From NCBI RefSeq assembly GCF_964030655.1, contig NZ_OZ034915.1, forward strand, positions 186,001 through 250,000: a stretch of 64,000 nt of DNA, read 5' to 3'. This document shows positions 30,687 to 43,956 of the stretch, piece by piece. Within the stretch, counting starts at the first letter, position 1. Every line of letters begins with the position of its first letter. This DNA comes from Spiroplasma endosymbiont of Poecilobothrus nobilitatus. GTDB lineage: Bacteria > Bacillota_I > Bacilli_A > Mycoplasmatales > Mycoplasmataceae. The translations under genes were made by a program, and so were the position numbers. The notes beneath the pieces were generated by a model. That model did no database searches and was not told where the DNA came from. It worked only from the letters and a program-made list of their open reading frames with translations.

Positions 30687-31631
30687 ATGATGAAAATGAA
30701 ATTTAGAGAATGGAAACATACCTTACGGGATGGCATTGAATTACATATGTATGAATGGAAACCTGATAATGATAAAAACATTAAGGGGATTGTTCAGCTA
30801 GTTCATGGTAGTGCAGAGCATGCTTTTCGTTATGATGATTTTGCCAAATTTTTAGTAGCAAATGATTATGTTGTCATTGCCGAAGACCATCGTGGGCATG
30901 GGAAAACAGCTCCGTCTTCCGAAGATCTTGGTTTTTTCGCTGAAGAAGAAGGGTGAGAAAAAATTATTGATGACTTATATGAAGTAACAACTTATATTAA
31001 AAAAAGTTATACAAACCAACCAATTGTAATGTTTGGTCATTCAATGGGTTCTTTTATGATACGTCATTATGCAATAAAATATGGCACAAATATTGCAGCA
31101 TTAGTTATTTGTGGGACAGCACATTACTCAAAACAATTGTTAAAATTTTCAGTTAAAATGGCTAAAATTAAACAAAAAATGAAAGGATCAAAATCAAAGG
31201 ATAATTTTATTTATAAATTTTCTTATGCACCATTAAATGCTCGTTATAAAAAAGAGGGTAATTTAGGAACTGAATGATTATCAACAGATAAAACAGTTCA
31301 AGAAGCTTTTGTAAATGACCCATTAACAGGGCAAGTTTTTTCAACAAGTGCTTTTAAAGATATGTTTACAGGATTGTTGTTTATTACAAATAAGAAAAAT
31401 ATTAAAAATACACCAGATAACTTGCCATTACTATTTATTGCAGGCGCTGATGATCCGGTTGGAAAATATGGAAAGATGGTTATGAAGACTGTTGATTTAT
31501 ATAAAAAGGCAGGAAAAAAAGTTAAAGTCAAATTATATCCAAATGCTCGTCATGAGATTTTGAATGAGCCAATTAAAAAAGAGATTTATCAAGATATTTT
31601 AAATTTTTATAATAAGAGTCTTTTTGTTTAA
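30687..31631 (+). CDS. Alpha/beta hydrolase (unit 2)
   Basis: 314 aa duplicate of 17512-18456, intact: Ser119 in GHSMG, Asp256, His289 all present. Substitutions include Pro for Leu in HGKTAPSSED and Lys for Glu in KIKQKM. The same upstream TATAAT and the same terminator (31651-31686) accompany it, so it is probably expressed like the unit 1 gene. Confidence 0.84.
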
Positions 31632-31650
31632 ATAAAAGCAACTTATTTTT

Positions 31651-31686
31651 TTAAAAAACAAGAGTTAGTATCTTGTTTTTTCTATT
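31651..31686 (+). terminator. Terminator after the hydrolase gene (unit 2)
   Basis: Same stem as 18476-18511. Confidence 0.75.
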
Positions 31687-31727
31687 TTTTTGCTTTAATA
31701 TAGTTAGTAAGCAATGAGGAGAGAAAA

Positions 31728-32630
31728 ATGAATTTATTACACGAATGATCAAGTTTTAATATCCTAAATTCAATTTCATTTTTCTTTAATCCGTTATTGG
31801 AACGTATTGCAATAATTTTTCTTACTAATTTTCTTTTATTCTATCTTGTTTTAAAGATTGTAAAATATTTTTTTACTATTCGCGCTAGAAAAAATGAAAT
31901 AAAATCTTTAGCGACAAGATATTTCTTTAGTGCAACTTTTGCTATTAGTGAGTTTATTGTGCTTTTAATTTTACAAATTATTCTTTTACAAATTTATGCA
32001 AGCAAAAGAGATACTAGTATTTATCTTAGCATTGTTTTAGTTTTACAATTTTTTATTGCAATTATTGTCTTAATAAATAAACAATTTTTAAACTATACTT
32101 TAAAATTAGTTATGTTAGTTTTGTTCTCATTGTTGTTTTCATTTTTAATAACAAAACAATTGTGAAATTGTTTTTATTATATTAATAATAATCATATTTT
32201 AGCATTATGATTAATAAAAAATATTTCAATTATTTTTATTATTACATTTTTTTATTTATTTGATTTAAAAACAACATTTTTACATGATTTTGCTTTCCAA
32301 ATTTTAACTTTCTTAATTTTAATTAGTAATTTTGAAAATGGCTCAGCAGACTTAAAAATTTTAGATCGTTCATTGTTTTTTAAAATTATTTTAAAAATAA
32401 TTAAAGTTTTATGTTTATTAGATTTATTTTTCTTAATAAAAACTGCCAAGAAAACAATGAAAAATTTATGACAAATTAATGATGATAATTCAATTCAACT
32501 TGTTACACTTTTATTATTGTTAAATAATATTCGTTTTTTTAATATCAGTGAAAAAAATGGTTTAGAAAATTTACCAAATAAATTCTTAAGAAATGAAATT
32601 AATGGTTGAAGAGGGATTCTTCAAGAATAA
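31728..32630 (+). CDS. Polytopic membrane protein (unit 2)
   Basis: 300 aa duplicate of 18553-19455, intact; substitutions seen are Phe for Leu in a TM helix (LVMLVLFSL) and Gln for Arg in HDFAFQIL. Still six or seven TM segments. Confidence 0.65.
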
Positions 32631-32705
32631 AATAAGAATTAATTTATTTTACTAATTCAATGATTTAGTTATTTATTAATTATAAAAAGAAAAGAGATAA
32701 TAATA

Positions 32706-34898
32706 ATGCGAAAGTTACTTAATATTTTATCAGCAGCAACTTTAGTAGCAACGCCAGCTCTTGCTGCTAGTTGTAAAACTAAGACAAAATCAGTAGAAGA
32801 TAAATATAAAGATTCATTAGTTGAAAATTTACCTAATGAACCATTAAAATCAAAAATTTTACAAACAACATTACTTACAAAACTAACAATTGCGAATCGA
32901 CATGAAAATTTAAATACATATACACCTTCAATTTTACAAATGTTAATGCGACTACCTGGTTCATATAAAGATAAAGATGGTAATATTGTTGATATTGATT
33001 ACTATCGTGGTAAATATTTAAATAAAAATGATGGGATGCCATTAACAACTTTATCATCAAATTATGATTATATGAATTTATTAGATAATGAATTATATAA
33101 TACAGAAAAACAAACTAAGAAAAAAATTCCTGATTATTCTGATGAAGACCCTTTACCAACAATTCCTAATTTAGCAGAAAATAGTAATATGTTAAATTAT
33201 TTATTTGATGGAGGACCAATGTCAAGTTATTCAACTGCAAAGGAAATTTTACCAACTAAATGTGATGATAAAAGAATTAATCAAAACATTATCGATGCAT
33301 GTAATAAAGCAATGTTTGAGATGCCGCGCGCAACTTATTTTTATAATTTAAATATGGATTATAATCCGATGGCAACAAAAGATATTAAATTTGATACGAG
33401 TACAAATCAAAACTTCCTTATTAATAATCAAAAATTTGCGACAGGAGGACCATTTAAAACAGCCCAAAAATCAGAAGAACAAGATAAATTAGCAATAATT
33501 TTACAGTTAATTTCAATGGCGGATATGTTTACAGACCGTTCGCAATCAAAAGCATATATTAATCAATTGAACAAATTTTTAGCTTTATCAAAAGATAGTG
33601 ATGTAACATTTATGGGAAGTATTTTAGGAGCTATTTATTATCAGATTTTTGCTTCTCCTAAATTACCTAATGACCCAACAAAAGAAAATGCAAATTATAT
33701 TTTTGCAAAATTTGGGGTAACAAAAGCGTTGCAACTTTTAGGTAAAGATAGTAGTGAAAGACAAGCAATTCAGCAAAAAATTGATGATTTTTTCGCTAAA
33801 CAATCACAAGTTTTTAGTGATTTATTAGCAGTAAAACCAATGAAACCGGAACTAGACTTAGCTAATCCAGAAGATCAATATAAAAATCGCGATGCAATGT
33901 GAAATGGTAAAACACCAAACTTAAAATTAGCTGATTTATTGTTTAAAAAAGATGATTCAACAAAATCTTTAGCTGAATTATTTACTGATTTTGGTGAATA
34001 TCTTGATGATTTATATACTAAAGCAGATTTAGAACACCAAGAAGAAGCAAATAATTCAATTAGTAGTTTTTTAACACTTGCTGCTAATAAAGTTACTCCT
34101 GGATTTAAAGTATTATTACAATCAATGTCAAAAATGATGTTATCAAAATTAGAAGGTGGCTTAGGAACCTTAAGCGTTAATGATATTAATCGTTTTGTTG
34201 TTGCCTTATCAAAAGGAATTTTACAAAGTGCTAATGCGTTAACGGAAGTTAACAAGTTACCATGATCAGAAGCAAGTGACCAAGAACAAAATCAAACAAA
34301 AATTTCACAATTATTAACAGGCAGCGATGACCCATCGACACCAGCAAAAGATTCATTTATGGATTTAGAATTTACATGGTTTAATGATAGTACGCAACCA
34401 GTAAGGGCATTATTAAACAAATTATATTTTGATCCAAATTCAGAAACACGAAAAGATTTATTAGCAATTAATAATGCTTTATATGACTATTCAAATACTT
34501 TATTATTAGGAGCAAATTGAAATATTAGCAATGGTAAATTAGAAGAAAATAAATTATCGTATGACATTGAATACCAAGGAACGGGTGATGCTGATGTTGC
34601 TGCTAATTTAGATTTACATCAAAAATGATATGTTTCAAAAGCAAACATTAAGACTTATCAAGATTTAAATGCAGCTTATTTAAATGCATTAGGTAATCAT
34701 GATTTAGATTGATTTATGAAATATGATGGTCTAGGAAATAATTACCAAAAAGTGCATTATAAATATAAAGTAACTTGAATGAATATTAATCCTGGTGATG
34801 ATAGTCATCAATATTGAGTAATTTATAATATTCAATGATTTGCAAAAGACAGTAGCGGGCAATGAAAACGTTATTATGATGCAATTGAAAATGATTAA
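32706..34898 (+). CDS. Large surface lipoprotein (unit 2)
   Basis: 730 aa duplicate of 19531-21723 with an intact frame. Lipobox now LAASC (unit 1: LTASC), Cys23 unchanged. Leu replaces the TGA-encoded Trp of unit 1 at about residue 166; other scattered changes include NENY to NANY and FLSL to FLAL. The frame remains open although the permease after it is destroyed, so this paralogue may act with the unit 1 permease or on its own. Confidence 0.78.
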
Positions 34899-34920
34899 AA
34901 ATGGAATATAAGGGCTAAAC

Positions 34921-37900
34921 ATGAAAAAAATATTGTTAATGAAGCAAGGAATTTTAGGAATAATTAAAGCAAAAGAGCAATTCATTTCATTGCTTCTTTT
35001 GATTTTTATTTGTTCAATTATTATTTCTTGTCTATTTACAACGGTCACTAGTTTACAATCAGCAAATCGAAAAATGGGTTATGGTAGTTTTTAATATAAT
35101 TATTCATTTCATTATTCAGCGATGGATTTTGAAAATTCAAATATGCAAACAATTACTCCAAGTTTTGCTTTTGATACAGAATATGTTTTAGTAAAAAACA
35201 ATGATAATAAATTAACATATCCAAAAATTACAATTGGGTGCAGCAGCAACAGATGTTTTTACTGCATTAAAACCATCTGATATTAATTTTAAATTAACTA
35301 ATGGTAAAATTACTAATTTAACATTAAATTTAACATTACGAACAACTGCGCCAAATTATCAAAACTCATTAATAGCAAAATTACGAGCAATGGGTTATAA
35401 TGCTTTAGCTGACCAATATTTTAAAATATTTTATACAACGCAAATATATAAAAACTTTTTAGGAATTATTACTGACTATATTAATACTAGTTTTTTAAAA
35501 AAGCAAAGTAATGCAACAAATGAAAAAATTAAAGTAAGCATTGCTAATTTTATTAATGGAAAAGCAAATTCCGAACAGCAAGCAATTGAACGATGAGATT
35601 ATAATTTAAAAACAGTTGATAATGATTTTAATAAATTTGATATTCCTGATATTACTTTAACGTTGGGAAAACAAGATAATAAAACAGTGGTAACTAATAT
35701 TTTAGAAAATACTTTATTTGAAAAAGGGCTTCGTGGTAGTTTTGGAGTTTCTACTCGTTTTTATGTAATTGATACAAGCGGAAACAAGGAAACACGAATT
35801 CAGTATTTAGCACAATCACCGTGGCAATATATTGATAAATTAAATCAAACAGGGATTAATGAAGCTCGAATGGTTATTGGTGACTTATTTAATAAAGTTA
35901 CTTTTTTTGGTAATTATAGTGAACGAAGTTCTTTTCTTAATTTTGTACAAACTTATTACACAATGTTGGGAGTTGTTAGCAATTTTGATATTGCAATTCG
36001 GCAAGAAGTTACAACTTGAGATATTGCTAATAATTTAAAATATAAAGTAATTGGTTGACATGATTTATTAAAAGAAGAACAATTAAAGCTTTTTGATAAA
36101 GTTAATGAGTGGCCAGGACACCATCATTAAATGAATCAACAATTAGCAATTATTATGCTGTTGTTAGTCCTGATTATCTAAAAGTACATCATAAAAATTT
36201 GCATGATAATATACAAATTGGTGAACGAACATTTACAATTGGAGCAACTGGTGGTGATACTTTAAATATTTATCCAACTATTTATGAAACTGATTTTATT
36301 CCTGATTTTAAAACGGATGTTGTCATTTATCTATCGTCTTATGGAATGTCTTTATTAGCAGAAGATAATAATAAAGGTTTAATTAGTTTAAAGGATAATT
36401 CACGAGTATTATTAAAAAGTTTAACAAATAAACCAACCAAAAATTTAGCAATTTTTAAAAAATATTATGCAAATAATCCTAATCAATTAGATTTTTATGT
36501 TCAAATGCTAACCAAAAATTCAACGCCACAGGGCAATGATCCTTCAATTGGTGCTTTTTAACCAAAAGAAGTAACAAGTTCATTAACGCGGCGCTATGAT
36601 TTATTAGCAAAAACAATTAATGTTTACATTTATATTGGTTTATTCTTCATTATTATTTTTGCCATAACATTATTTGCTGTTTCATATATTATTATTAAAG
36701 AAATGATTAAACGTGAGTCGCCACAAATTGGAATGTTAAAAGCTGCTGGCTATTATTTGCGTGAAATTACACTTTCCTATTGAAGCATTTTAATGGTTAG
36801 TATTTTAATTGCAGTACCAACCGGTTGGTTAGTTGGAATTACCGTCCAATTATTCGTCGTAAAATTATTTAATATGTTTTTTATAATCAATTGAAGTTTT
36901 ACTTGAAACTGAATTATTTTTCTTTTCCTAATTGGGTTATTTGTTATTTTCTTATCATTAATTACTTTTATTACTTGTTATTTTTCAATTAATAAAACAG
37001 AAGTTTTAAGTTTAATTCATCCAATGCGTGAGTTAAAAGTTAATAATAGTTTAGCCCGTACTGTACGTAGTTTTCATTTTAAAACTTTTGTGGGTCGTTT
37101 CCGGATGGTTGTTTTATCAACATCACTAAAACAAGCATTTACTTATTTAGGAATTTTTGCCTTAGTGACATTTACTTTGACTGTCTCATTATTAGCACCA
37201 GTCTATGCAAAAAATTTTAATACAAATTATTATAAAAACATTAAATATGGTAGTGAAGTTAAATACAGTAATGTCATAAGTAATAATCCGTTTTCTTATT
37301 ATAAAACTTATGCATGAAATGGAATTGATAATGTTCCTAAGACAACTGATCCAATTGAACAAGATTTATATCCCATTGGCGGGATGACACCACTATCAAA
37401 TTACTATATTATTGATGGGGGGGGGCGACAATTAAACCATTAAAAGCGGTGAAACAAGAGCCAACTGTAGCTGGGATCTTAAAATATATGTTATCTTATA
37501 ATTTTGTTACTTTATCAGGGACTAATTTATCATTAGGAATTTTTAATTATTTAAATAACTTAGTAAAAAATTATTCGACTGGTGATAGTGTTCGAGCTTT
37601 AGTATCAGGAATTTTATATACCGTATTACCAAAAGCATTAGGAATTGGGGCAATTCCATACCCACCATTTACTGACAAGGAAGATTATCCCGCATTATGA
37701 AGAACATGTTTTAGTAAAGCAACAAATGGAATTATCCCAGCTGCAGTTAAAGAAGATTGAAATAAAAATCCGGATAGAGCAAATCATTTTGCATTGGGAA
37801 TTGGAACAATTAGTTATAATCCAACAACTGATGATGTTTTTACTAGTTTTGATGGAACGTATAATAATAAGCAATTTCATGTTTATGGAATTAATCCAAA

Positions 37901-39290
37901 TACAAAAATGTTAAAATTATCATCCGCTGAGCGTGCTATTTTAGCAAATAATGATAGCAAAGTAATTAACGCAATTTCTAATGTCACTGCATTACATCGT
38001 TTAAATCTTAATGTTGGGGAAGAAATTGAATTAACTCCCGAAGTAACAACATTGCAATATAATACTGGTCAGCATGAATGAACAGAATTTACTAACAATA
38101 ATACAGATTTAAAATATCAAAACTGAAAATATAATTTAAGTGGTAACGCTGTTGGATGAAATGTAAATAATTATCAAAGTTTGTATTCATTAGATAAAAG
38201 TTATTTTACTTATAATACAAGTTCACAAACAAAATATTATGTTACTGATGATCGGAAGAGTGAATATCATAATTTAAATAATGTTGAATTATGGATTCCA
38301 AGGAATTCGACGATTGAAGCAATTTGAAGTAAAAAAACAATTACATTGAGTAATGGTCTTCAACCGATTTTATTAAAAGAATTAACAGTTGACGGAAATA
38401 AAATTATTCGAAAAGAAATAATTGATAATAAAGAGTACTGAGTTATTAAACCATATGATTTTAGTTTTGGTGGAGCATATAGTGGCGATTTTATTGATGG
38501 AATTCCAACAACATGATACCAAGCTGCTGTTGATAATAATTTTATTAAAGCAGCACCATCTTTAACACAAAGGCCAGTTAAAGTTAAAATTGCTAAAAGC
38601 ATTGCAACTTATGATACACCACGCCTGTTTATTAGTATCAATAATGCTAATCAAATTAATTCATTTCCAATAAATAACATTGATAATAATTTAAATATAA
38701 TGCAATGATACAATGGAAAATATACAACCGAATTACAACCATCTGATCAAATTAATCATTATGCGTTATCATCAACAAATGGTGATTTATCATTAAATAA
38801 TTTCACGACTTCTTATAATTCATCTGTTTTGACAGCTGATTATGTTGGTATTAAAGCCAAAATTATGAGTCGGGTTATTATCGTTGCCTTATCAGTTGCT
38901 TTAATTTTTATTGTCATTATCATTATGGTTTCTGTTATTACAATATATTTTGCAATTGATCTCTTTATTAAAAAGTTTATTAAAATTATTGCAACAATGA
39001 AAGTACAAGGTTATAATCGTTGAGAAATTAATAATTTAACATTAGGAATTTTTATTCCCTTTGCTGTTGTTGGCTGATTACTGGGATATTTTATCACTCG
39101 AGGTTTAGCATGGACAATTACCCAGCGGATTTTAATGTTCTTTAATTTCTATGTTCCAATTGGAACAGGACTAATTACATTACCAATTATCTTAGGAGGA
39201 ATTATTATTTTATATGTTATCTCGTACTTTATTTCAATGAAAAAAATTAATCAATTAAATATTCAAGAAATTGTTATGATGGAAAGTTAA
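34921..39290 (+). pseudogene. Giant FtsX-type permease (unit 2), decayed
   Basis: Duplicate of 21746-26110 with at least five disabling changes relative to unit 1: GAA to TAA at 35092-35094, one extra G at about 35237, a two-base CA gain at about 36119, GAA to TAA at 36559-36561, and a G7 to G9 run at about 37417-37425. Long stretches remain readable in each frame, including the last FtsX block at 38829-39290. The loss affects only this gene of the cassette. Confidence 0.88.
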
Positions 39291-39298
39291 CAGTATTT

Positions 39299-39333
39299 AA
39301 TAAAACCATGGTTTAGAACCATAGTTTTATTTT
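39299..39333 (+). terminator. Terminator after the decayed permease (unit 2)
   Basis: Same stem as 26120-26153 apart from one T-to-C change in the left arm; loop TAG rather than CTA. Confidence 0.78.
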
Positions 39334-39486
39334 AATTCATTAATAGGTTTTAAAAACAGTAATTTATAATGATAAATGATATTTAGATTTTTGGTAGTAA
39401 TAAAAAAGTTGAGGTTTTACAAAAATATAAATAAAGTAATTAAATATAAATTAAAGTAATCGCTTATCATAGCGATTTTTTTATTT

Positions 39487-39645
39487 GCATTATTCATCAG
39501 ATAATATCTTTAAAATTAAAAATTAACCTATTTTCCCTAAAAATTAGTTAATATTTATAATTTCCTTTCTGTGATTTATTATATTTTTTCGGTTTAACAA
39601 CTAATAATATCATTTTTAATAAAGGTACTATCTGATGAATAATGC
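39487..39645. repeat. Inverted-repeat hairpin element, copy 4
   Basis: Duplicate of 26307-26466 with one T fewer in the interior. Confidence 0.6.
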
Positions 39646-39691
39646 AATCTAAGACTTAATATTTTGATGCTTAAAGATGGATAACTCATCT

Positions 39692-39916
39692 ATGGCACGA
39701 ATCCTTAAAGAAAGTGTGAAAGCGATTGGATTTACTATCCTATTTATTTCTTTAATTCTCGACAAGATTAATCACTTGTGAAATGTCAGAGCGCGTGTTT
39801 TTTGGCTTGTTTTCATAAAAAGAGTGCTGTTAAACCGAAAAAAACAATATCGGACACTAAAAAAACAAGAGAGTTGGAGCTCCAAAAGGTTATTTTATTT
39901 ATATAAAGTTGTCTAG
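39692..39916 (+). CDS. Small hypothetical protein with one TM segment (unit 2)
   Basis: 74 aa, begins MARILKESVKAIGF where unit 1 has MTRSLKESAKAIGF; Glu for Asp and Tyr for Ser near the C-terminus. Frame conserved in both copies. Followed by the GC-rich two-step hairpin (about 40003-40039). Confidence 0.45.
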
Positions 39917-40138
39917 GGGTGGATGAAGCGTAATTAATAACTGGGTAAATTTGTTTTACTTCCGTTGGGGGATAAACTCTGTTTAAATATAGAATTTTAG
40001 TATCGCCATACACCTCGATTTGGAGGTGGGTGGTGGCGAATTAAGCTAATTAAATCAAAATATAAATATTCTTACTAAATATCAAAATATTAACCAACAA
40101 AGGGATTTTCTGTTTATTTAAAAAAATAAAAAGAAAGG

Positions 40139-40193
40139 TGGAATGGCAACACTTTTTAGGACACTTTTTATATAGACATTTGTTTTCTAAAAG
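40139..40193 (-). mobile_element. 55-bp end fragment of an IS3 element (unit 2)
   Basis: Duplicate of 26960-27014. Confidence 0.78.
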
Positions 40194-40274
40194 TGGATAG
40201 GCTACAATTATTAGGAACATAATTATATAGACTTCAAAATTAGATAAAATTATTAAGAAAGAAGGAATATAAAA

Positions 40275-40504
40275 ATGGGAAATAAAACTTCATACTCTGA
40301 AGTAATCTAGGGCAAGAATATAATTTACCAAAACCAACTATTTATAGTTGAGTTAAAAATTATAATAATTCTGGTTCATTTAAAGCAAAAGACAATCGCA
40401 CACTAGAAGAAAATGAAATAATAACTTTACGAAAAGAACTTAAAGACTTGAAAATGGAAAATGACATTTTAAAGCAAGCCGCACTGATAATGGCCAAAAA
40501 ATAA
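40275..40504 (+). pseudogene. IS3-family transposase OrfA with 49-bp deletion
   Basis: Begins MGNKTSYSE, then the deletion shifts the frame; the zipper-helix region and the A6-TAA end remain in the other frame. Confidence 0.8.
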
Positions 40505-41432
40505 CAATAATTAATAACAACAAAACAAAATATCTTTAATTTTGTAGAAAACTCTTGATATTTATAAAATATACCTAAAATTAGGTATATTTTTAATATA
40601 ATAGGTGAATAATTAATGGAAAAAATAATTGAAGAATTAATAAATAGTTTAACAGATGATTAATTTTTATAATTTCATGAAAAAGTCAAAAAAGAAGCAG
40701 AATTAATTAAAAAACAAAAACGCTTAAATGAAATTGAACAAAAATTTAGGGATAAAGGTATTAAATGTCCTAATTGTCAATCTTTTTATTGTGTTAAAAA
40801 TAGTCATAATCCTGAAGGAAAACAAAAATATTTATGCAAAAAATGTCGTGCTAGTTTTGATGCTTTTCGTGATCATTTTACGTATTGAAGTCATTTAAAT
40901 TATGAACAGTGAAATTTATTGATTCAAATTTCATTATTAGGGCAATCTGGTAAAATGATTTCCCACTTTATTAAAACATCACCGAAAACCGCTTGATATA
41001 ATCGCCAAAAAATAATTAAATCAAAACAATTAGAAAACACCCAATTAAAATTTAAAACGTTAAATAGCCAAATTCAAATCGATGAAACATTTATTAAAGA
41101 AATCCACAAAGGTAATTTTAAAGATAAATTTGATAAAAGAAAAATTCATCTTGATTCATTTTCAACCAACACTAAATGTTGTATTCAAATGGCTGTTGAT
41201 AGCAATAATAATATTTATGTTAAATCAACCAACACAAAACGATTAAAAAAACAGTGAATTATTGAAAATATTAATAAACAATTAATCAAAGAAAATTCAA
41301 TTATTATTTCTGACATGCAACCATTATATTTATTAGTAGCAAAACAAACAATGGATAGGCTACAATTATTAGGACCATAATTATATAGACTTAAAAATTA
41401 GATAAAATTATTAAGAAAGAAGGAATATAAAA

Positions 41433-41711
41433 ATGGGAAATAAAACTTCATACTCTGAAGAATTTAAAAAACAAATTGTCATGCTATATAAAAATGGTAA
41501 AAGTGTTATTAATCTAGGGCAAGAATATAATTTATCAAAACCAACTATTTATAGTTGAGTTAAAAATTATAATAATTCTGGTTCATTTAAAGCAAAAGAC
41601 AATCGCACACTAGAAGAAAATGAAATAATAACTTTACGAAAAGAACTTAAAGACTTGAAAATGGAAAATGACATTTTAAAGCAAGCCGCATTGATAATGG
41701 CCAAAAAATAA
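41433..41711 (+). CDS. IS3-family transposase OrfA (element C)
   Basis: 92 aa, intact; Ser for Pro in the [11 protein letters not shown] segment. A6-TAA slippage site present. Confidence 0.84.
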
Positions 41712-42544
41712 CAATAATTAATAACAACAAAACAAAATATTCAGTAATAAAAATATGTAAGATTTTGGGTTTATCAAAATCAACGTATTATTATCAAACT
41801 AATAAATGTATTAACAAGCAAGTTAATAATTATTAACAAGAAATTATCAGTGCCTTTAATAAAAGTCGCAAAATTTATGGGGCTCGCAAAATTAAAGTTA
41901 TTTTAAACAGAAAAGATATCATCTTATCGCGGCGAAAAATCAGATTCTTTATGATCAAAAATAATTTGGTTTCTAAATACACCAAATTAAAATATCATAA
42001 TCATAAAACAACAGTCAATAATGACCAAATTAATAATATTTTAAATCGTCAATTTAACAACAAAAAACCTAATGAAGTTATTGTTAGTGATTTAACATAT
42101 GTTTAAGTTGGCACTAAATGACATTATATTTGTTTATTAATTGACTTGTTTAATCGTGAAATAATTGGTTATAGTGCTGGGCCGAATAAAACAGCCGAAC
42201 TGGTCCAACAAGCTTTTCATAAAATAACACGACCATTAAATCAAATAACTCTATTTCATAATGATCGTAGTAATGAGTTTAAAAATAAAATCATTGATGA
42301 AATTTTAATAACTTTTAATATTAAAAGATCATTAAGCAATAAAGGCTGCCCTTATGATAATGCTGTGGCTGAAACAACTTACAAAACTTTTAAAACTTAA
42401 TTTATTAAGGGTAAAAAATTTAAAAATTTAACACAATTAAAATACGAACTTTTTGATTTTGTGCATTGATATAACAATATTCGAATTCATGGCAGTTTAA
42501 ATTATTTATCTCCAGTTACTTTTAGAAAACAAATGTCTATATAA
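41708..42544 (+). pseudogene. IS3-family transposase OrfB (element C), multiple stops
   Basis: Stops in SVRKI (TAA), at the shared GAA-to-TAA site, in TYV-QV and in FKT-EF. FHNDRSNEF replaces FHTDRGNEF. Not functional. Confidence 0.83.
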
Positions 42545-43118
42545 AAAGTGTCCTAAAAAGTGTTGCCATTCCACAAATTCTATTTTATTAGCAACTAAAA
42601 CTAGTACAAATCCTGATGCTAGTTATCGGAAGTTAAATAAAATTAGTAAATTACAATCAAATCTTAAAGAATCCTTAATTAATTATCATGGCTTAGGTTT
42701 CACAAACATTCAAAATTATTTAAATCTCTGAAAATGAAAATACCAGCATAAAGGTTTAACGCCAAACCAACAATCATCGGTATTATATTTTAACGTATAA
42801 AAAAGTTAAATAACAATATTAAAAATTTATATAATTTTCTTTTAAAGTTATCATATTGATGATTTTTTTTATTTCATCAAGAGTTTTCTACAAAATTAAA
42901 AAAATATTCAGTAAGAAAAATATGTAAGATTTTGGGTTTATCAAAATCAACGTATTATTATCAAACTAATAAATGTATTAACAAGCAAGTTAATAATTAT
43001 TAACAAGAAATTATCAGTGCCTTTAATAAAAGTCGCAAAATTTATGGGGCTCGCAAAATTAAAGTTATTTTAAACAGAAAAGATATCATTGGAATGGCAA
43101 CACTTTTTAGGACACTTT

Positions 43119-43956
43119 TTATATAGACATTTGTTTTCTAAAAGTAACTGGAGATAAATAATTTAAACTGCCATGAATTCGAATATTGTTATATCAATGC
43201 ACAAAATCAAAAAGTTTGTATTTTAATTGTGTTAAATTTTTAAATTTTTTACCATTAATAAATTCAGTTTTAAAAGTTTTGTAAGTTGTTTCAGCCACAG
43301 CATTATCATAAGGGCAGCCTTTATTGCTTAATGATCTTTTAATATTAAAAGTTATTAAAATTTCATCAATGATTTTATTTTTAAACTCATTACTACGATC
43401 AGTATGAAATAGAGTTATTTGATTTAATGGTCGTGTTATTTTATGAAAAGCTTGTTGGGCCAGTTCGGCTGTTTTATTCGGCCCAGCACTATAACCAATT
43501 ATTTCACGATTAAACAAGTCAATTAATAAACAAATATAATGTCATTTAGTGCCAACTTAAACATATGTTAAATCACTAACAATAACTTCATTATGTTTTT
43601 TTGTTGTTAAATTGACGATTTAAAATATTATTAATTTGGTCATTATTGACTGTTGTTTTATGATTATGATATTTTAATTTGGTGTATTTAGAAACCAAAT
43701 TATTTTTGATCATAAAGAATCTGATTTTTCGCCGCGATAAGATGATATCTTTTCTGTTTAAAATAACTTTAATTTTGCGAGCCCCATAAATTTTGCGACT
43801 TTTATTAAAGGCACTGATAATTTCTTGTTAATAATTATTAACTTGCTTGTTAATACATTTATTAGTTTGATAATAATACGTTGATTTTGATAAACCCAAA
43901 ATCTTACATATTTTTCTTACTGAATATTTTGTTTTGTTGTTATTAATTATTGTTAT
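43119..43956 (-). pseudogene. IS3-family transposase OrfB (copy B3), broken
   Basis: Same rve frame; the piece 43194-43517 is open with LAQQAF for LVQQAF and DRSNEF for DRGNEF. Inactivated by stops and a frameshift. Confidence 0.82.

Larger units (their letters stand above)
41352..42573 (+). mobile_element. IS3-family element C with clean 3-bp target duplication
   Basis: 1222 bp, TGGATAGGCTAC to GTTGCCATTCCA. This copy defines the element ends, because removing it and one CAA restores the uninterrupted reading of the zinc-ribbon transposase seen in copies 3 and 4. OrfA (41433-41711) is intact. OrfB (to 42544) has TAA codons at the usual site (41835-41837), in TYVQV and in FKTEF, so the jump must have used transposase supplied by another copy, or decay came after. 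Confidence 0.9.
40616..42800 (+). pseudogene. Zinc-ribbon transposase (copy 2), interrupted
   Basis: Two TAA codons near residues 17-20 (DDQFLEF region) plus the IS3 insertion. Zinc ribbon (CPNC, CKKC) and QIDETFIKEI are still readable. Confidence 0.75.
40535..42900 (+). mobile_element. Zinc-ribbon transposase element copy 2, split by an IS3
   Basis: Ends as in copy 1 (27405-28556). The IS3 at 41352-42573 sits in the codons for AKQTNSILL. CAA is present on both sides of the IS3 (41349-41351, 42574-42576), a clean 3-bp target duplication. Confidence 0.82.
40194..43089 (+). mobile_element. IS3 element carrying nested insertions (unit 2)
   Basis: Duplicate of 27015-28745 with two later changes: OrfA (from 40275) has lost 49 bases after TACTCTGAAG (40302), and a complete IS3 (41352-42573) has jumped into the inner zinc-ribbon element. 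OrfB resumes at 42901 and stops at 43089, where the next IS3 begins. Confidence 0.82.

Noticed and set aside
26307-39645. CRISPR array from repeated hairpins
   Set aside because: Copies are kilobases apart and brought together by duplication; no regular repeat-spacer pattern or cas gene.
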